Part shown: positions 26,806-35,580 of the stretch, piece after piece | How positions within the stretch are numbered: position 1 is the first letter of the stretch | How the letters are laid out: the number at the start of each line of letters is the position of its first letter | Notes under the pieces: model-generated | The model's database searches: none | The model's input: only the letters and a program-made list of their open reading frames with translations | Told to the model about the DNA's origin: nothing | From: Paludisphaera soli | GTDB taxonomy: Bacteria; Planctomycetota; Planctomycetia; Isosphaerales; Isosphaeraceae | DNA: 64,000 nt | Direction: 5' to 3' | Assembly: GCF_011064595.1 (NCBI RefSeq) | Contig: NZ_JAALJI010000011.1 | Span: 124,001 to 188,000, forward strand | Program-made: the position numbers and the translations under genes

Positions 26806-28584
26806 TCAGCGCGTGGCGGCCTCGGCGTTCGCGGCGATCATCGGGAACCGGGGCGGGCGCGCGGCCGTGTGGACGACGATCCGGCCGGTCCGCAGGCGAC
26901 GGACCCATCGCGAGCCGTTGACGATCGACCGCGCGAGTCCGAGCTGGCCGAGCACCTGATACATCAGGCGGAACTTCCAGAGGCCGTCCCGCCGCTTGAA
27001 CAGGTCGCGGACGAGGCTCAGCGGGTTGTAGAAGGCCGCGTAGGCGACGAACAGGTTCGCCTGCTTGCGCCAGGGGTGCGCGCTGCCGGTGGTGAGGCAG
27101 TGGTTGCCGTCGAAGTGGCTGTCGTCCACCTCCTGACCGTCGACCTCGCGCATCAGCAGGCCGTCCTCGAAGTAGCGCTCGTAGCTCTTCGAGCCCACCA
27201 TCGGCGTCAGGAAGGTGATCTGCATGCTCACCGCCCCCGCCCGGCGCAGGAACCGCACCTGATTCAGGAGGCCGTAGAGCCCCCGGAAGGTGAACAGCGG
27301 CTGCTCGTCGTGGTGCATGATCATGGGCATCGGCGCGATGCCGTGGTCGTGCAGCTCGCGGAAGACGACGCGGGTCTTCTCGGGCGTCTGCCCCTTCTTG
27401 ACCAGCGAGGCGGTCATGTCCTCGATGCCGAACCAGACCGCCCGCACGCCGGCCTCGCGGGCGAGCGGCAGCAGGTTGCGGTTGCGGTCCACGTCGTGCT
27501 CGGTGGCCTCGGTGCCGATCCACACCGCGTCGCGGAACGGCCTGCCGCCCGCCGTGCCGCGCGCCATGGCGAGAAGGAGCGACTCGGTCGACGCGCGGTC
27601 GTTGAAGAAGTTGTCGTCCGCGCCGAAGAACGTCGCCATCCCGCTGCGTTCGACGATCCCCGCCAGCTCCTCGACGATCCGGCTCGGGCTTTTATGTCGA
27701 TACGTCCCCTGGTTGTAGCCCGGGATCGGGCAGTACGGGCAGTGGAACTTGCAGCCGTGCGTCAGCACGACCGTCAGGAGCGCCGCGTGGTCCTTCAACT
27801 GCGTCGCGGCGAGCGGGCGCGGGGCCAGCTCGACGCCCTTGTGCGGGGGCTCGAACAGGCCGAGGCCGTCGAACGGCAGGGGCAGCTCGTCGAGGTCGCG
27901 GACCAGCCGCTGGGGGCCGGTGTCGACCAGGGCCCCGGGCTCCGCCTCGCCCGGCTCGGGCGCGAACACCAGGCCCGCGACGTCGTGCAGCGCCCCGGCG
28001 GCCCGGGCGCGGTCGAAGCCCTCGCGCCACGAGTCGCGGTCGCGCTTGAATTCGAGGATCCGGTCGAGCAGCTCCAGCAGGACGAACTCCTCGCCGGTGA
28101 CCACGACGTCGGCCCCCGCGCGGCCGTCCCGCCCCAGGCCGAAGAAGTCCCAGGGCTCGTACGCCGCCTTGGCCCCGCCGGCGATGATCAAGGGGCGCGC
28201 CGCGCCCAGGCTCCACGCGTCCTCGACCAGCCGGTAGGCCGACCGGCTGTGGATCTGCATGCCGGAGACCAGGAACAGGTCCGGCGCCGCGCCGTCGATC
28301 CGCGCCCGGCTCGGCCGGACGTGCGGCGACCACGCCTGGAGGACGAGCCGCGTGCTCGTCAGCCCGGCCGCGTGCAGGGCCGAGCCCACGGCCCTCGCGG
28401 CGCCCGGGATCAGCGACCGGTCCACGAACACATAAGGGCCCAGCCTCGTCCGCTCGTCGAACGCGGAGACGAACAGCGTCCGCGCGCCCTCGCCGATGGT
28501 CCGCCGTCGCACCCTCGCCTCCAGCTCGCGGTAGGCCCCGGGCGCGGTGAACACGTCGTGCTTCGGCCTTCTCGTCAATTCCAT
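26806..28584 (-). CDS. B12-binding-type radical SAM protein
   Basis: A 592-residue protein. The N-terminal ~260 residues look like a cobalamin-binding-type domain (VSGMQIHSRSAYRLVEDAWS; PLIIAGGAKAAYEPWDF; ADVVVTGEEFVLL). The radical SAM barrel begins at about residue 268, with the 4Fe-4S cluster ligands C278, C282 and C285 in a CxxxCxxC motif. Later features include the GADDNFFNDR strand and a C-terminal helical region (FVAYAAFYNPLSLVRDLFKRRDG). The axial His of base-off B12 proteins is not obvious, so B12 binding is uncertain. The substrate is unknown. Confidence 0.82.
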   Translation of the reverse strand: MELTRRPKHDVFTAPGAYRELEARVRRRTIGEGARTLFVSAFDERTRLGPYVFVDRSLIPGAARAVGSALHAAGLTSTRLVLQAWSPHVRPSRARIDGAAPDLFLVSGMQIHSRSAYRLVEDAWSLGAARPLIIAGGAKAAYEPWDFFGLGRDGRAGADVVVTGEEFVLLELLDRILEFKRDRDSWREGFDRARAAGALHDVAGLVFAPEPGEAEPGALVDTGPQRLVRDLDELPLPFDGLGLFEPPHKGVELAPRPLAATQLKDHAALLTVVLTHGCKFHCPYCPIPGYNQGTYRHKSPSRIVEELAGIVERSGMATFFGADDNFFNDRASTESLLLAMARGTAGGRPFRDAVWIGTEATEHDVDRNRNLLPLAREAGVRAVWFGIEDMTASLVKKGQTPEKTRVVFRELHDHGIAPMPMIMHHDEQPLFTFRGLYGLLNQVRFLRRAGAVSMQITFLTPMVGSKSYERYFEDGLLMREVDGQEVDDSHFDGNHCLTTGSAHPWRKQANLFVAYAAFYNPLSLVRDLFKRRDGLWKFRLMYQVLGQLGLARSIVNGSRWVRRLRTGRIVVHTAARPPRFPMIAANAEAATR

Positions 28585-28783
28585 GACGGTCGATCTCTTC
28601 GAAAGTTTCGGGGTGGGCCTCCAGGAGGGCGGAGCCGGCGGGAGGTGGGGAGGTCGTCTCGTCGAGGGCCACGATCGGCCCTCCCTCCTAAACGACGGAC
28701 ACGCGGACGGATCTCGCCGCCGGTCGGTTATGATGGCGAGGCGGTCTGCCACGGAATCCTCGCCGATCCATGGCTGACGACGG

Positions 28784-28983
28784 CCTTCCCCCCTGGCGGG
28801 GGAAGGCAGACCCCGCCAGGGGTCGGATGAGGGGGAAGACGAGCATGGGGGCCTTCGGAGTTCCAGACCGCTCGCACGGCCGGCGGCCTCGGCAGCCGTC
28901 ATCGACGACTCCGAACGGCGACCTTGCTCGTCTTCCCCCTCATCCGGCCCTTCGGGCCACCTTCCCCCGCCGGGGGGGAAGGC
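28784..28983. repeat. Dispersed two-palindrome element, locus 5 (facing pair)
   Basis: A plus copy at about 28784-28835, with the second palindrome GACCCCGCCAGGGGTC, and a minus copy at about 28932-28983, separated by about 96 bases. They sit in a 490-base gap between divergent genes (radical SAM and SGNH), so at this locus the pair is upstream of both starts. I see no gene in 28585-29077. Confidence 0.85.
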
Positions 28984-29077
28984 CGTCCACCGATGGCGCC
29001 CCCTCGCGTCATCGAGGGATCCAGGGGTCGGCCCGGCGATCCTCCGCGAACTCGACCGATCGAAGGGCCCCGAGCGC

Positions 29078-30367
29078 ATGACCTCGCCGCCGAACGCCGA
29101 GCCGACTTCCCCGCCGCCCCGGCCCGTCGCGAGGCTCTCGCGACGCCGCCGATGGCTGTTCCGCCTCGTCACCCTGCTGGCGGTGGCGATCGGCCAGGAG
29201 GGCCTCTTCCGCGCCCTCTTCCCCACGCCCGAGGTCGCCGGATTCAACCGGATCAACTACCAGCAGATGGCGCAGTCGCACCCCCAGATCGGCCAGGCCA
29301 TGAAGCGCGGGCTGGTCTACGACCGCCTGCTGATCGAGAGCCGGCCGGACGGCTTCGCCGAGGTCCACGACCTCAACCTCTACGGCTTCCGGGGGCCCGA
29401 CTTCCGCGTCGACCCCGCGCCGGGGCGGCGGCGGATCCTGGTGATCGGCGACAGCGTGGTGGAGGGGCAGGGGGTCGACGACGGGGCGACCATCGCCGCC
29501 GCGTGGTCGCGCCTGCTGGCCGGCGACGGGACCCCGGCCGAGGTGATCAACCTGGGCGTGATCGCCGCCAGCCTGCCGCACCTCTGGATCCTCACGCGCG
29601 ACGCCGTGTTGCTCCTGAAGCCCACCGACGTCGTCGTCGCGCTCTATCCCAACGACCTGCCGGCCCCGTTCGTCCCCTCGCTGTTCAACGCCCCCGCGCC
29701 GGCCTTCCCGCGCCGGGCGGAAGGCTTTCGGCCTCGGATCGTCGACCTGATCGGCCGCGCGATCCTCGAGGAGCCGATCCACCGCCGCTGGTTCCACCTC
29801 CCCATCCGCTTCTTCTCCCCCGTCCCCGACGGCACCAACCCCTGGTCCGACGGCCGCCCCCGGCCCGCCTCGCTCCGCGAAGATTTGTATGAAGATATGA
29901 AGGCCGGACGACTCAACCCCTGGCTCTACGCGCAGTCGCAGGACGCCCCCGGCCAGCTCGCGCACGACTTCGCGACCGGCGGCTCGCCCGTCCTGTTCCT
30001 CGACCGCATGAGCCAGGTCTGCCGCCAGGCGGGCGCCCGGATGATGGTCGCGTACACGCCGTTCGGCGCCGTGGTGAATCCCCGATACGCCCCCGCGCTC
30101 GTCGACCTGGGCATGGACCGCGCCACGGCCGAATCTCTTTCCGTCGACCCGAAGTACCGGAACCAGAACCGCGTGCTGGCCGCCGTCTGCGAGGAATTGA
30201 AGCTCCCCCTGGCCGACGCGACCGCCGCCCTCGAAGCCGCCGAGGCCTCCGCCCCCCAGTACTGGCCGTACGACACCCACCCCAACGCCCTCGGCTACGC
30301 CACCATCGCCCGCCGCATCCACGAGGTCTGGAAGGCGACGGCCGCGTCGGCCGCGCCCTCACCTTGA
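29078..30367 (+). CDS. Membrane-anchored SGNH/GDSL hydrolase-like protein
   Basis: A 429-residue protein with a positively charged N-terminus, one membrane helix near residues 27-42 (LFRLVTLLAVAIGQEGLF) and a large outward-facing SGNH domain. The GDS block is RILVIGDSVVEGQG with the nucleophile candidate S126; Gly and Asn follow in NLGVIAAS and YPNDLP; the C-terminal Asp/His pair is in DTHPNALGY. Such proteins often acylate or deacylate cell-surface sugars. No polysaccharide genes are adjacent. Confidence 0.78.
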   Translation: MTSPPNAEPTSPPPRPVARLSRRRRWLFRLVTLLAVAIGQEGLFRALFPTPEVAGFNRINYQQMAQSHPQIGQAMKRGLVYDRLLIESRPDGFAEVHDLNLYGFRGPDFRVDPAPGRRRILVIGDSVVEGQGVDDGATIAAAWSRLLAGDGTPAEVINLGVIAASLPHLWILTRDAVLLLKPTDVVVALYPNDLPAPFVPSLFNAPAPAFPRRAEGFRPRIVDLIGRAILEEPIHRRWFHLPIRFFSPVPDGTNPWSDGRPRPASLREDLYEDMKAGRLNPWLYAQSQDAPGQLAHDFATGGSPVLFLDRMSQVCRQAGARMMVAYTPFGAVVNPRYAPALVDLGMDRATAESLSVDPKYRNQNRVLAAVCEELKLPLADATAALEAAEASAPQYWPYDTHPNALGYATIARRIHEVWKATAASAAPSP

Positions 30368-30387
30368 TCCGTTCGACAGGAGACGCC

Positions 30388-30765
30388 ATGACCCAGCTCC
30401 AGGCCGTCCACCCCATCTCGAACGAGGACGTGAACGCCCTCCCCGTGCAGGATCTGGGGCCGGCGATCGACTTTTACGAGCGGACGCTGGGCTTCACGCT
30501 GGCCGCGCGCGACGATTCGACCGCCAGGCTGACGCGCGACGACGTCCAGATCGGGCTGGTCCGCAAGCAGGACCACGACCCGGGCCAGGCCGGATCCTGC
30601 GCCTTCGACGTCCGCGACCTCGACGCCCTGCACGCCGAGCTGGAGGGCAAGGGGGGCGAGCTGGGCTCGATCGGGACCGCCCAGTGGGACGGCAAGCGAT
30701 ACCGCGTCTTCTTCCTGCGCGAGGACGAGGACGGCTACTGCTTCTGCTTCAGCCAGCCGGCGTAG
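30388..30765 (+). CDS. VOC (glyoxalase/dioxygenase-like) family protein
   Basis: A 125-residue single-domain protein of the vicinal oxygen chelate fold: NALPVQDLGPAIDFYERTLGF at the start, the DVQIGLVRKQDHD strand, CAFDVRDLDALHAELEGKGG in the second half and FFLREDEDGYCFCF at the end. Members bind small molecules or metals; a metal triad is not clear here, so the reaction is unknown. The ATG at 30388 has AGGAG upstream. Confidence 0.82.
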   Translation: MTQLQAVHPISNEDVNALPVQDLGPAIDFYERTLGFTLAARDDSTARLTRDDVQIGLVRKQDHDPGQAGSCAFDVRDLDALHAELEGKGGELGSIGTAQWDGKRYRVFFLREDEDGYCFCFSQPA

Positions 30766-30815
30766 CCCGGCGCCTTGCGACATCGCCCCTCTTCACCACG
30801 CCGGAAGGACCCGCC

Positions 30816-31805
30816 ATGCGTCCAGGATGCGAACCTCGTGAGCGACGCGGCTTCACCCTGATCGAGCTGCTGACGGTGCTCGCCGTCGTCGGGCTCCTGG
30901 TCGCCCTGCTCCTGCCGGCCGTGCAGGCGGCGCGCGAGGCGGCCCGCCGGGCGCAGTGCGGGAGCAACCTCCGGCAGATCGGCCTGGCGATCCACGGCTA
31001 CCACGACGCCTGGCAGGTCCTGCCGCCGGGCTACCTCGCCTCGTCTCCGCGCCCGACGCGGGCGGCGACGGGCCCGGAGCTGGGCCCGGGATGGGGCTGG
31101 GGGATGCTCGTCCTCCCCTTCGCCGAGCAGCGGCCGGTGTACGACGCGGCGAACTTCGACCTGGGGTTCGGCGACGTGAACGGCGACCTCGTGGGGCTGC
31201 GGGAGAATCGGACCGTCCGGCAGGTCGGCCTCGCCCTCTTCCTCTGCCCGAGCGGCGGCGGCGGGGACGGTCCCCTCGAAGTGGGCGGGGGCACGATCGC
31301 CGGGTCGCCCGGCCAGTACGTCGCGTCGGCGGGCGACCTGGACCTGTCTCGCCCGCCTTTCCTCGGCACGGGCCTCCTGCTCCCGAACGGCCGGGTCGGA
31401 ATCGGTGGAGCGACCGACGGCGCCTCCTCGACCCTGATGGTCGGCGAGCGCTCGCGCGACGTGGCCGAGGCGGCCTGGTCCGGGACCCACGGCAGCCACG
31501 CCGAGCTGGTCCCGCTCTGCGCGAAGCCGGGCCGGAGTTCGGAGGCGTGCGTCGCGCTGATGTTCCTGCTCATGGGCCGCACCGGTCCCGCGACCGACCT
31601 GATCAGCGGGAGCCTCCCCGACGCGGCGCCCCTGGACCCGCGATCGGCGGGGCCCGACGGCTTCGCCAGCCGACACCCCGGCGGATGCCAGTTCCTGATG
31701 GGGGACGGCTCGGTCCGATTCCTCAAACAGTCCCTCGCCCCGCCCGTCTTCCGAGCCCTCGCCTCGCGCGCCGGCGGCGAAGTCGTCGGGGCCGACTCGT
31801 ACTGA
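30816..31805 (+). CDS. DUF1559 protein with type IV pilin-like N-terminus
   Basis: A 329-residue protein of the large planctomycete DUF1559 group. The N-terminus is a prepilin-type signal: RRGFTLIELLTVLAVVGLLVALLLPAVQ, with cleavage expected after the Gly before FTLIE, followed by AAREAARRAQCGSNLRQIGLAIHGYHD. The C-terminal H-X9-DG motif is present in HPGGCQFLMGDGS. These proteins are exported and probably belong to pseudopilus or surface structures; no assembly genes are in the window. The ATG at 30816 gives the short positively charged leader expected. Confidence 0.92.
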   Translation: MRPGCEPRERRGFTLIELLTVLAVVGLLVALLLPAVQAAREAARRAQCGSNLRQIGLAIHGYHDAWQVLPPGYLASSPRPTRAATGPELGPGWGWGMLVLPFAEQRPVYDAANFDLGFGDVNGDLVGLRENRTVRQVGLALFLCPSGGGGDGPLEVGGGTIAGSPGQYVASAGDLDLSRPPFLGTGLLLPNGRVGIGGATDGASSTLMVGERSRDVAEAAWSGTHGSHAELVPLCAKPGRSSEACVALMFLLMGRTGPATDLISGSLPDAAPLDPRSAGPDGFASRHPGGCQFLMGDGSVRFLKQSLAPPVFRALASRAGGEVVGADSY

Positions 31806-31841
31806 ACCGACCCTCGCGCGCCCCCTCCTCGGAGCCTCCCC

Positions 31842-32294
31842 ATGAAGCGACTCGCGACCGCCTGCCTGTTGATCGCCTGCATCGGAGTCCCCGCCCTCGG
31901 CCAGGGGCCGACGAAGGAGGACGACGCGGCCGTGCGCGAGGTCGTCCGCCGCTACGTCGAAGCCCGCGAGGCGCGCGACGCGCAGGCCGTCGAGGCCCTG
32001 CTCACGCCCGACGCAGACCAGCTCGTCTCCGACGGGACCTGGCGGCGGGGCCGGGAATCGCTCGTGCAAGGCATGCTCGAATCCTCGCGCAAGAACCCGG
32101 CGAAGCGGACCATCGACGTCGAGTCCGTCCGCCTGCTCGCCCCCGACGTGGCGATCGCCGACGGCCGCTACACGCAGGTGGCGGCCGCGACCGACGTCCG
32201 CGCGATGTGGACCACGATCGTCGCCCGCCGCACGCCCGAAGGCTGGAAGATCGCCGCCATCCGCAACATGCTCCCCGCCGCGCCGGCGAAGTAA
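31842..32294 (+). CDS. Secreted NTF2-like (SgcJ/DUF4440 type) protein
   Basis: A 150-residue protein with a signal peptide ([17 protein letters not shown]) and one NTF2-like fold: helix [30 protein letters not shown], then a [14 protein letters not shown] segment and closing strands [22 protein letters not shown]. Such domains bind small ligands or act as isomerases; no active-site pattern is clear. It follows the DUF1559 gene by 36 bases and may be co-transcribed. Confidence 0.8.
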   Translation: MKRLATACLLIACIGVPALGQGPTKEDDAAVREVVRRYVEAREARDAQAVEALLTPDADQLVSDGTWRRGRESLVQGMLESSRKNPAKRTIDVESVRLLAPDVAIADGRYTQVAAATDVRAMWTTIVARRTPEGWKIAAIRNMLPAAPAK

Positions 32295-32353
32295 TCCTCG
32301 TCGGATGGACGTCGTTTCCTACAGTGGGAGAAGGCGTGCCGTGAACCCCAACG

Positions 32354-32528
32354 TCCTTCCCCCCTGGCGGGGGAAGGTGGCCCGTCAGGGCCGGATGAGG
32401 GGGAAGACGAGCAGGGAAACCGTCGGAGAGATCGGCGGCTGCGAACGCCGTCGGGCCCTCGCCTGGTCCAACTTGATGGTCCCCCTCATCCGCCCCTTCG
32501 GGGCACCTTCCCCCACCAGGGGGGAAGG
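32354..32528. repeat. Dispersed two-palindrome element, locus 6 (facing pair)
   Basis: A plus copy at about 32354-32404, with GGCCCGTCAGGGCC, and a minus copy at about 32479-32528, separated by about 75 bases. The spacer begins AAGACGAGC and ends ACTTGATGGTC, as at other loci. They fill the gap between two co-directional genes. Confidence 0.85.
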
Positions 32529-32564
32529 ACGGACGGCGACGGCCTCATCGTTCGGAGTGCAGCC

Positions 32565-33062
32565 ATGCCGAAGCCGCGCCGCAGGACCCTCGCCTGGCTG
32601 ATGCTGCTGGTCGCCTCGGCCTCGCTCCCGCTCGCCCTGTTCGCTCACCTGCGAGGCTGGGAGCGGCGTCGGCAGCTCATGTACCACCAGGCGGACGTCA
32701 CCAGGGCGATCCTCGACGAAGCTCATGAGGACATCGCCGCGGCCGGGCGGAAGGAGTCGCTCTTCCTCGTCCTCGGCGGCGACCACGCCCGCACGGCCGA
32801 GTGGGACGTGCGGCTGGAGGCCTGGGAGCGACGCGACGGGGAGGACCGGCCCCTGATCCGGGCGAGGGTCTCGGGCTCCAACGGCCGGCTCGCGTCCGCG
32901 CTCGCCCCGATCCGCGTCGAGACCTACGGCTCGCCCCTGGACCCCGCCTGGCTCGACCGCCTGACCCGCGCCTACCGCAAGCGGGGCTGGCGCTTCGAAC
33001 TCGTCCGCGACCCGACCGGCCCCGACGTCCGCGAGCTGCTCGACCGACACGGGCGGCGCTGA
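32565..33062 (+). CDS. Hypothetical single-pass membrane protein
   Basis: A 165-residue protein with a basic N-terminus, one membrane helix near residues 9-28 (AWLMLLVASASLPLALFAHL) and an outside domain of about 135 residues, rich in Arg and Asp (AEWDVRLEAWERRDGEDRP; DPAWLDRLTRAYRKRGWRFEL). I recognise no family. It is preceded by a repeat pair and followed by the GAACGAAGCC array. Confidence 0.6.
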   Translation: MPKPRRRTLAWLMLLVASASLPLALFAHLRGWERRRQLMYHQADVTRAILDEAHEDIAAAGRKESLFLVLGGDHARTAEWDVRLEAWERRDGEDRPLIRARVSGSNGRLASALAPIRVETYGSPLDPAWLDRLTRAYRKRGWRFELVRDPTGPDVRELLDRHGRR

Positions 33063-33227
33063 GCCGCGTCCACGGGGGATTCTCGCGGATTCCGACCGGA
33101 AGGCGAGTCCGTCGCGCGCATCCGTGTACATCGTTTCCTGGAGGTCTTTGGCAATTTGGACAGGGGCGTGCCGCGCGCCGATCGGACGCTCGTGCGACGG
33201 GGGCGTGCCTCGCTGGAAGTACCGAAT

Positions 33228-33795
33228 GCGCGCCGAACGAAGCCAATTTCCGGGCCCGTCGTCGACGGTTAAATCGCTGCCGCGAAGTGGCTTGCGTCCG
33301 ATGGGTTCGTTTTCGGGGCCGGCGGACGAAGCCAATCGCGTCGCTCTCGGGCTCGCGTGGTTTCCACGGCTGCGGGGCAGCTTGCGAAAGCGGGCGCTCC
33401 TCACGCGACGGGAAGCTTGAGGGACTCGAACCCGTGCTACCCGAAGGTCTTCCCTCGCCGTTTGGCGGCATTGAGTGAGAAGTCTCCCAGAGCGCGCCGA
33501 ACGAAGCCAATTTCCGACGCCGCGAATCCGTATTTAACCTGTTTCTGAGCAGGTTGTTACGCTCGATGGGTTCGTTCTCGGAGGTCGCCGAACGAACCCG
33601 ATCGAAGCCAATTGCGGAGGGGTCGCCATGGGGGGGGGCGGACTGCGGGGAGGCTGGCTCCGGGGCTCGCGAGAAACGCGCCGAACGAAGCCAATTTCGG
33701 GGGCGTGGATATCGGGGTAAGTCGTTGGTGGGGAATTGATTGCGTCGTGGGTGCTTCGGCGCGAACGAACCCGATCGAAGCCGATCCGGCGGGCG
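33228..33795. repeat. Eroded three-unit array built on GAACGAAGCC
   Basis: The 805-base gap 33063-33867 holds no convincing gene. Within it a long core, GCGCCGAACGAAGCCAATTT, occurs at about 33228-33250, 33492-33514 and 33677-33699. Each is followed 80-95 bases later by a second core related to GAACGAACCCGATCGAAGCC (about 33321-33340, 33586-33613 and 33758-33785). GATGGGTTCGTT precedes the second core in units 1 and 2, and in unit 2 it can pair with AACGAACCC. Units are 185-263 bases long and differ in the DNA between cores. Base composition is lower in GC than the flanking genes. I know of no named element with this structure. Confidence 0.75.
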
Positions 33796-33867
33796 GGGCG
33801 TGGGGGGCGTGGGGTCGGTATAATGGGGGCGGTCGCGAACGGGGAAACGAGGCAGGGGGGGAATCCC

Positions 33868-34704
33868 GTGGACAGGTGGAAGGCCGAGCTTGAGGTCGCC
33901 GAGGCCGCCGCGAAGGTGGGGGGCGGGGTGGCGACGGGGTATTTCCGGGGCGGGCTGGCGGCGGACGTGAAGAACGCCGAGGGGGAAGGGACTTACAACC
34001 TGGTCACCCAGGCCGACGTTGAGGCCGAGCGGGCCGTCGTCGAGGTCATCAAGAAGGCGTTCCCGGGCCACGCGATCTACGGCGAGGAGGGGCAGGGGGC
34101 CGGCGAGGGCGAGGCGGGCGCGGCGATCCTCGACAGCGAGGACGTCTGGATCGTCGACCCGATCGACGGCACCAGCAACTACGTCCACGGCATCCCCCAC
34201 TTCGGGATCTCGGTCGCCTACTACCACAAGGGGGAGCCGACCGTCGGCGTGGTGGGGAGCCCGCTGCACGACGACTGGTACACGGCCGTCCGGGGCGGCG
34301 GGGCGTTCCACCGGGGGCGTCGGGCGCGGGTGTCGCCCTGCACGAGGCTGGACGAGGTGCTGGTGGGCTTCGGCTACTTCTACGACCGGGGCGCCATGAT
34401 GGAGGCGACGCTCGAAGCCTGCACCGAGATCCTCCGCCGCCGGAGCCACGGCCTGCGGCGGCTGGGGGCGGCGACCCTCGACCTGGCCTACGTCGGTGTC
34501 GGCTCGTTCGGGGCGTTCTTCGAGTACGAGCTGGCGCCCTGGGACTTCGCCGCGGGCCGCCTGTTCGTCGAGGAGGCCGGGGGCGTCGTCACCACCTGCC
34601 ACGGCGACCCGCTCACGCTCCGCAAGACCAGCGTCCTCGCCTCCAACGGCCTGATCCACGACGAGCTGGTCGCGATCATGGATCGGTATTTCAAGCGGTT
34701 ATGA
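33868..34704 (+). CDS. Inositol-monophosphatase-family phosphatase
   Basis: A 278-residue protein of the inositol monophosphatase superfamily (inositol-1-phosphatase, histidinol-phosphatase or related sugar phosphatase). The Mg2+ site is clear: GEEG at 72-75, D97-P-I-D100-G-T-S in WIVDPIDGTSNY, and the C-terminal Asp in APWDFAAGRL. The exact substrate is not determined by these motifs. The GTG at 33868 is used because the family's first helix begins just after it; an ATG at 33823 would add 15 residues of low-complexity sequence. Confidence 0.85.
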   Translation: MDRWKAELEVAEAAAKVGGGVATGYFRGGLAADVKNAEGEGTYNLVTQADVEAERAVVEVIKKAFPGHAIYGEEGQGAGEGEAGAAILDSEDVWIVDPIDGTSNYVHGIPHFGISVAYYHKGEPTVGVVGSPLHDDWYTAVRGGGAFHRGRRARVSPCTRLDEVLVGFGYFYDRGAMMEATLEACTEILRRRSHGLRRLGAATLDLAYVGVGSFGAFFEYELAPWDFAAGRLFVEEAGGVVTTCHGDPLTLRKTSVLASNGLIHDELVAIMDRYFKRL

Positions 34705-34725
34705 TTTGTTACTGTGCTTGCGTGT

Positions 34726-35580
34726 TCATGATTCGAGGAGTTCGTCGATCGCCGTCAGGGCGTCCAGGGCTCCGGCGGGGATGGAGAGGGTGCCCGGGGG
34801 GGCGTGGGGCTCGCGGGGGTTGATGCGGATCAGGGTCCCGCCGAGCGCCTCGGCGGTGCGCTCGCAGGCGCGGCGGACGGTGGGGACGGCGGTCCCCGCG
34901 CCGCACTCGACGACGACGAGCCGGGCGCCGGCCGGGGCCAGGTCGCGGGCCCAGGCCCACTGGCGTTTCGCCTGGGCCTCGGTCCGCGAGCCGTCCCAGC
35001 CGCCGTCGCCGAACATCAGGATGTTGGGCCGGGCCAGGCCCCCGCACCGCGGGCAGTCGGGCAGCTTCCCCACGGCCCGCATCGTGCGCGGGTCGATGGT
35101 CGCGGCCCGCCCTTCGGCGGGGAAGATCCCCACGCCGCACTGATCCAGGCATTGGAGGAAGTCGATGGCTCCGTGGGCCTCGTGGATCATGTCGTCCGGG
35201 AACCCCGCCCGTTGGAACTGGCCGTCGACGTTCGAGGTGTAGACGAACCCGCCGCGCGGTAGGGCGTCGGCCCAGCGCTTCAGGATGGCGAAGCCCTCGT
35301 GGGGCCGGGTCGTCCGGTAGAGCTGCAGGCGGTGGCCGTAGAACCCCCAGGCCAGCTCCGGGTCCTGGCGGAACCATCGGGGCGAGGCCAGGGAGACGAA
35401 GTCCAGCCCCAGCCGCGCGTAGGGCGGATAGGCGTTCCAGAACCCCTCGTTCCCGCGGAAATCGGGCAGGCCGCTGTCCACCCCCATGCCCGCCCCCGCG
35501 CCGATCAGGATCGCGTCGGCCTGCGCGAGGGACTCGGCGGCGCGTTCGACCTCCCGCTCATATCCGTCGATCCCGCTCAC
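34726..35580 (-). CDS. Sir2-family NAD-dependent protein deacylase
   Basis: A 284-residue Sir2 protein that would remove acyl groups from lysines using NAD+. Motifs: GAGAGMGVDSGLPDFRG at 27-43 (NAD loop), TSNVDGQF replacing the commoner TQNID, and the catalytic HG in HEAHGAIDFLQC. Zinc-type cysteines follow in CLDQC and CPRCGG. It starts with GTG overlapping the stop of the secreted SGNH hydrolase gene (GTGA), so the two are coupled although one product is cytoplasmic and the other exported. It is convergent with the phosphatase gene, only 21 bases away. Confidence 0.88.
   Translation of the reverse strand: MSGIDGYEREVERAAESLAQADAILIGAGAGMGVDSGLPDFRGNEGFWNAYPPYARLGLDFVSLASPRWFRQDPELAWGFYGHRLQLYRTTRPHEGFAILKRWADALPRGGFVYTSNVDGQFQRAGFPDDMIHEAHGAIDFLQCLDQCGVGIFPAEGRAATIDPRTMRAVGKLPDCPRCGGLARPNILMFGDGGWDGSRTEAQAKRQWAWARDLAPAGARLVVVECGAGTAVPTVRRACERTAEALGGTLIRINPREPHAPPGTLSIPAGALDALTAIDELLES

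Noticed and set aside
33415-33440. tRNA-like T-arm on the minus strand (GGGTTCGAGTCCC)
   Set aside because: The stem does not pair fully and no acceptor or anticodon arm can be built around it; it is at most a fragment.
33228-33795. Possible CRISPR array
   Set aside because: Units are 185-263 bases with two different cores each; spacing is irregular and no cas gene is present.
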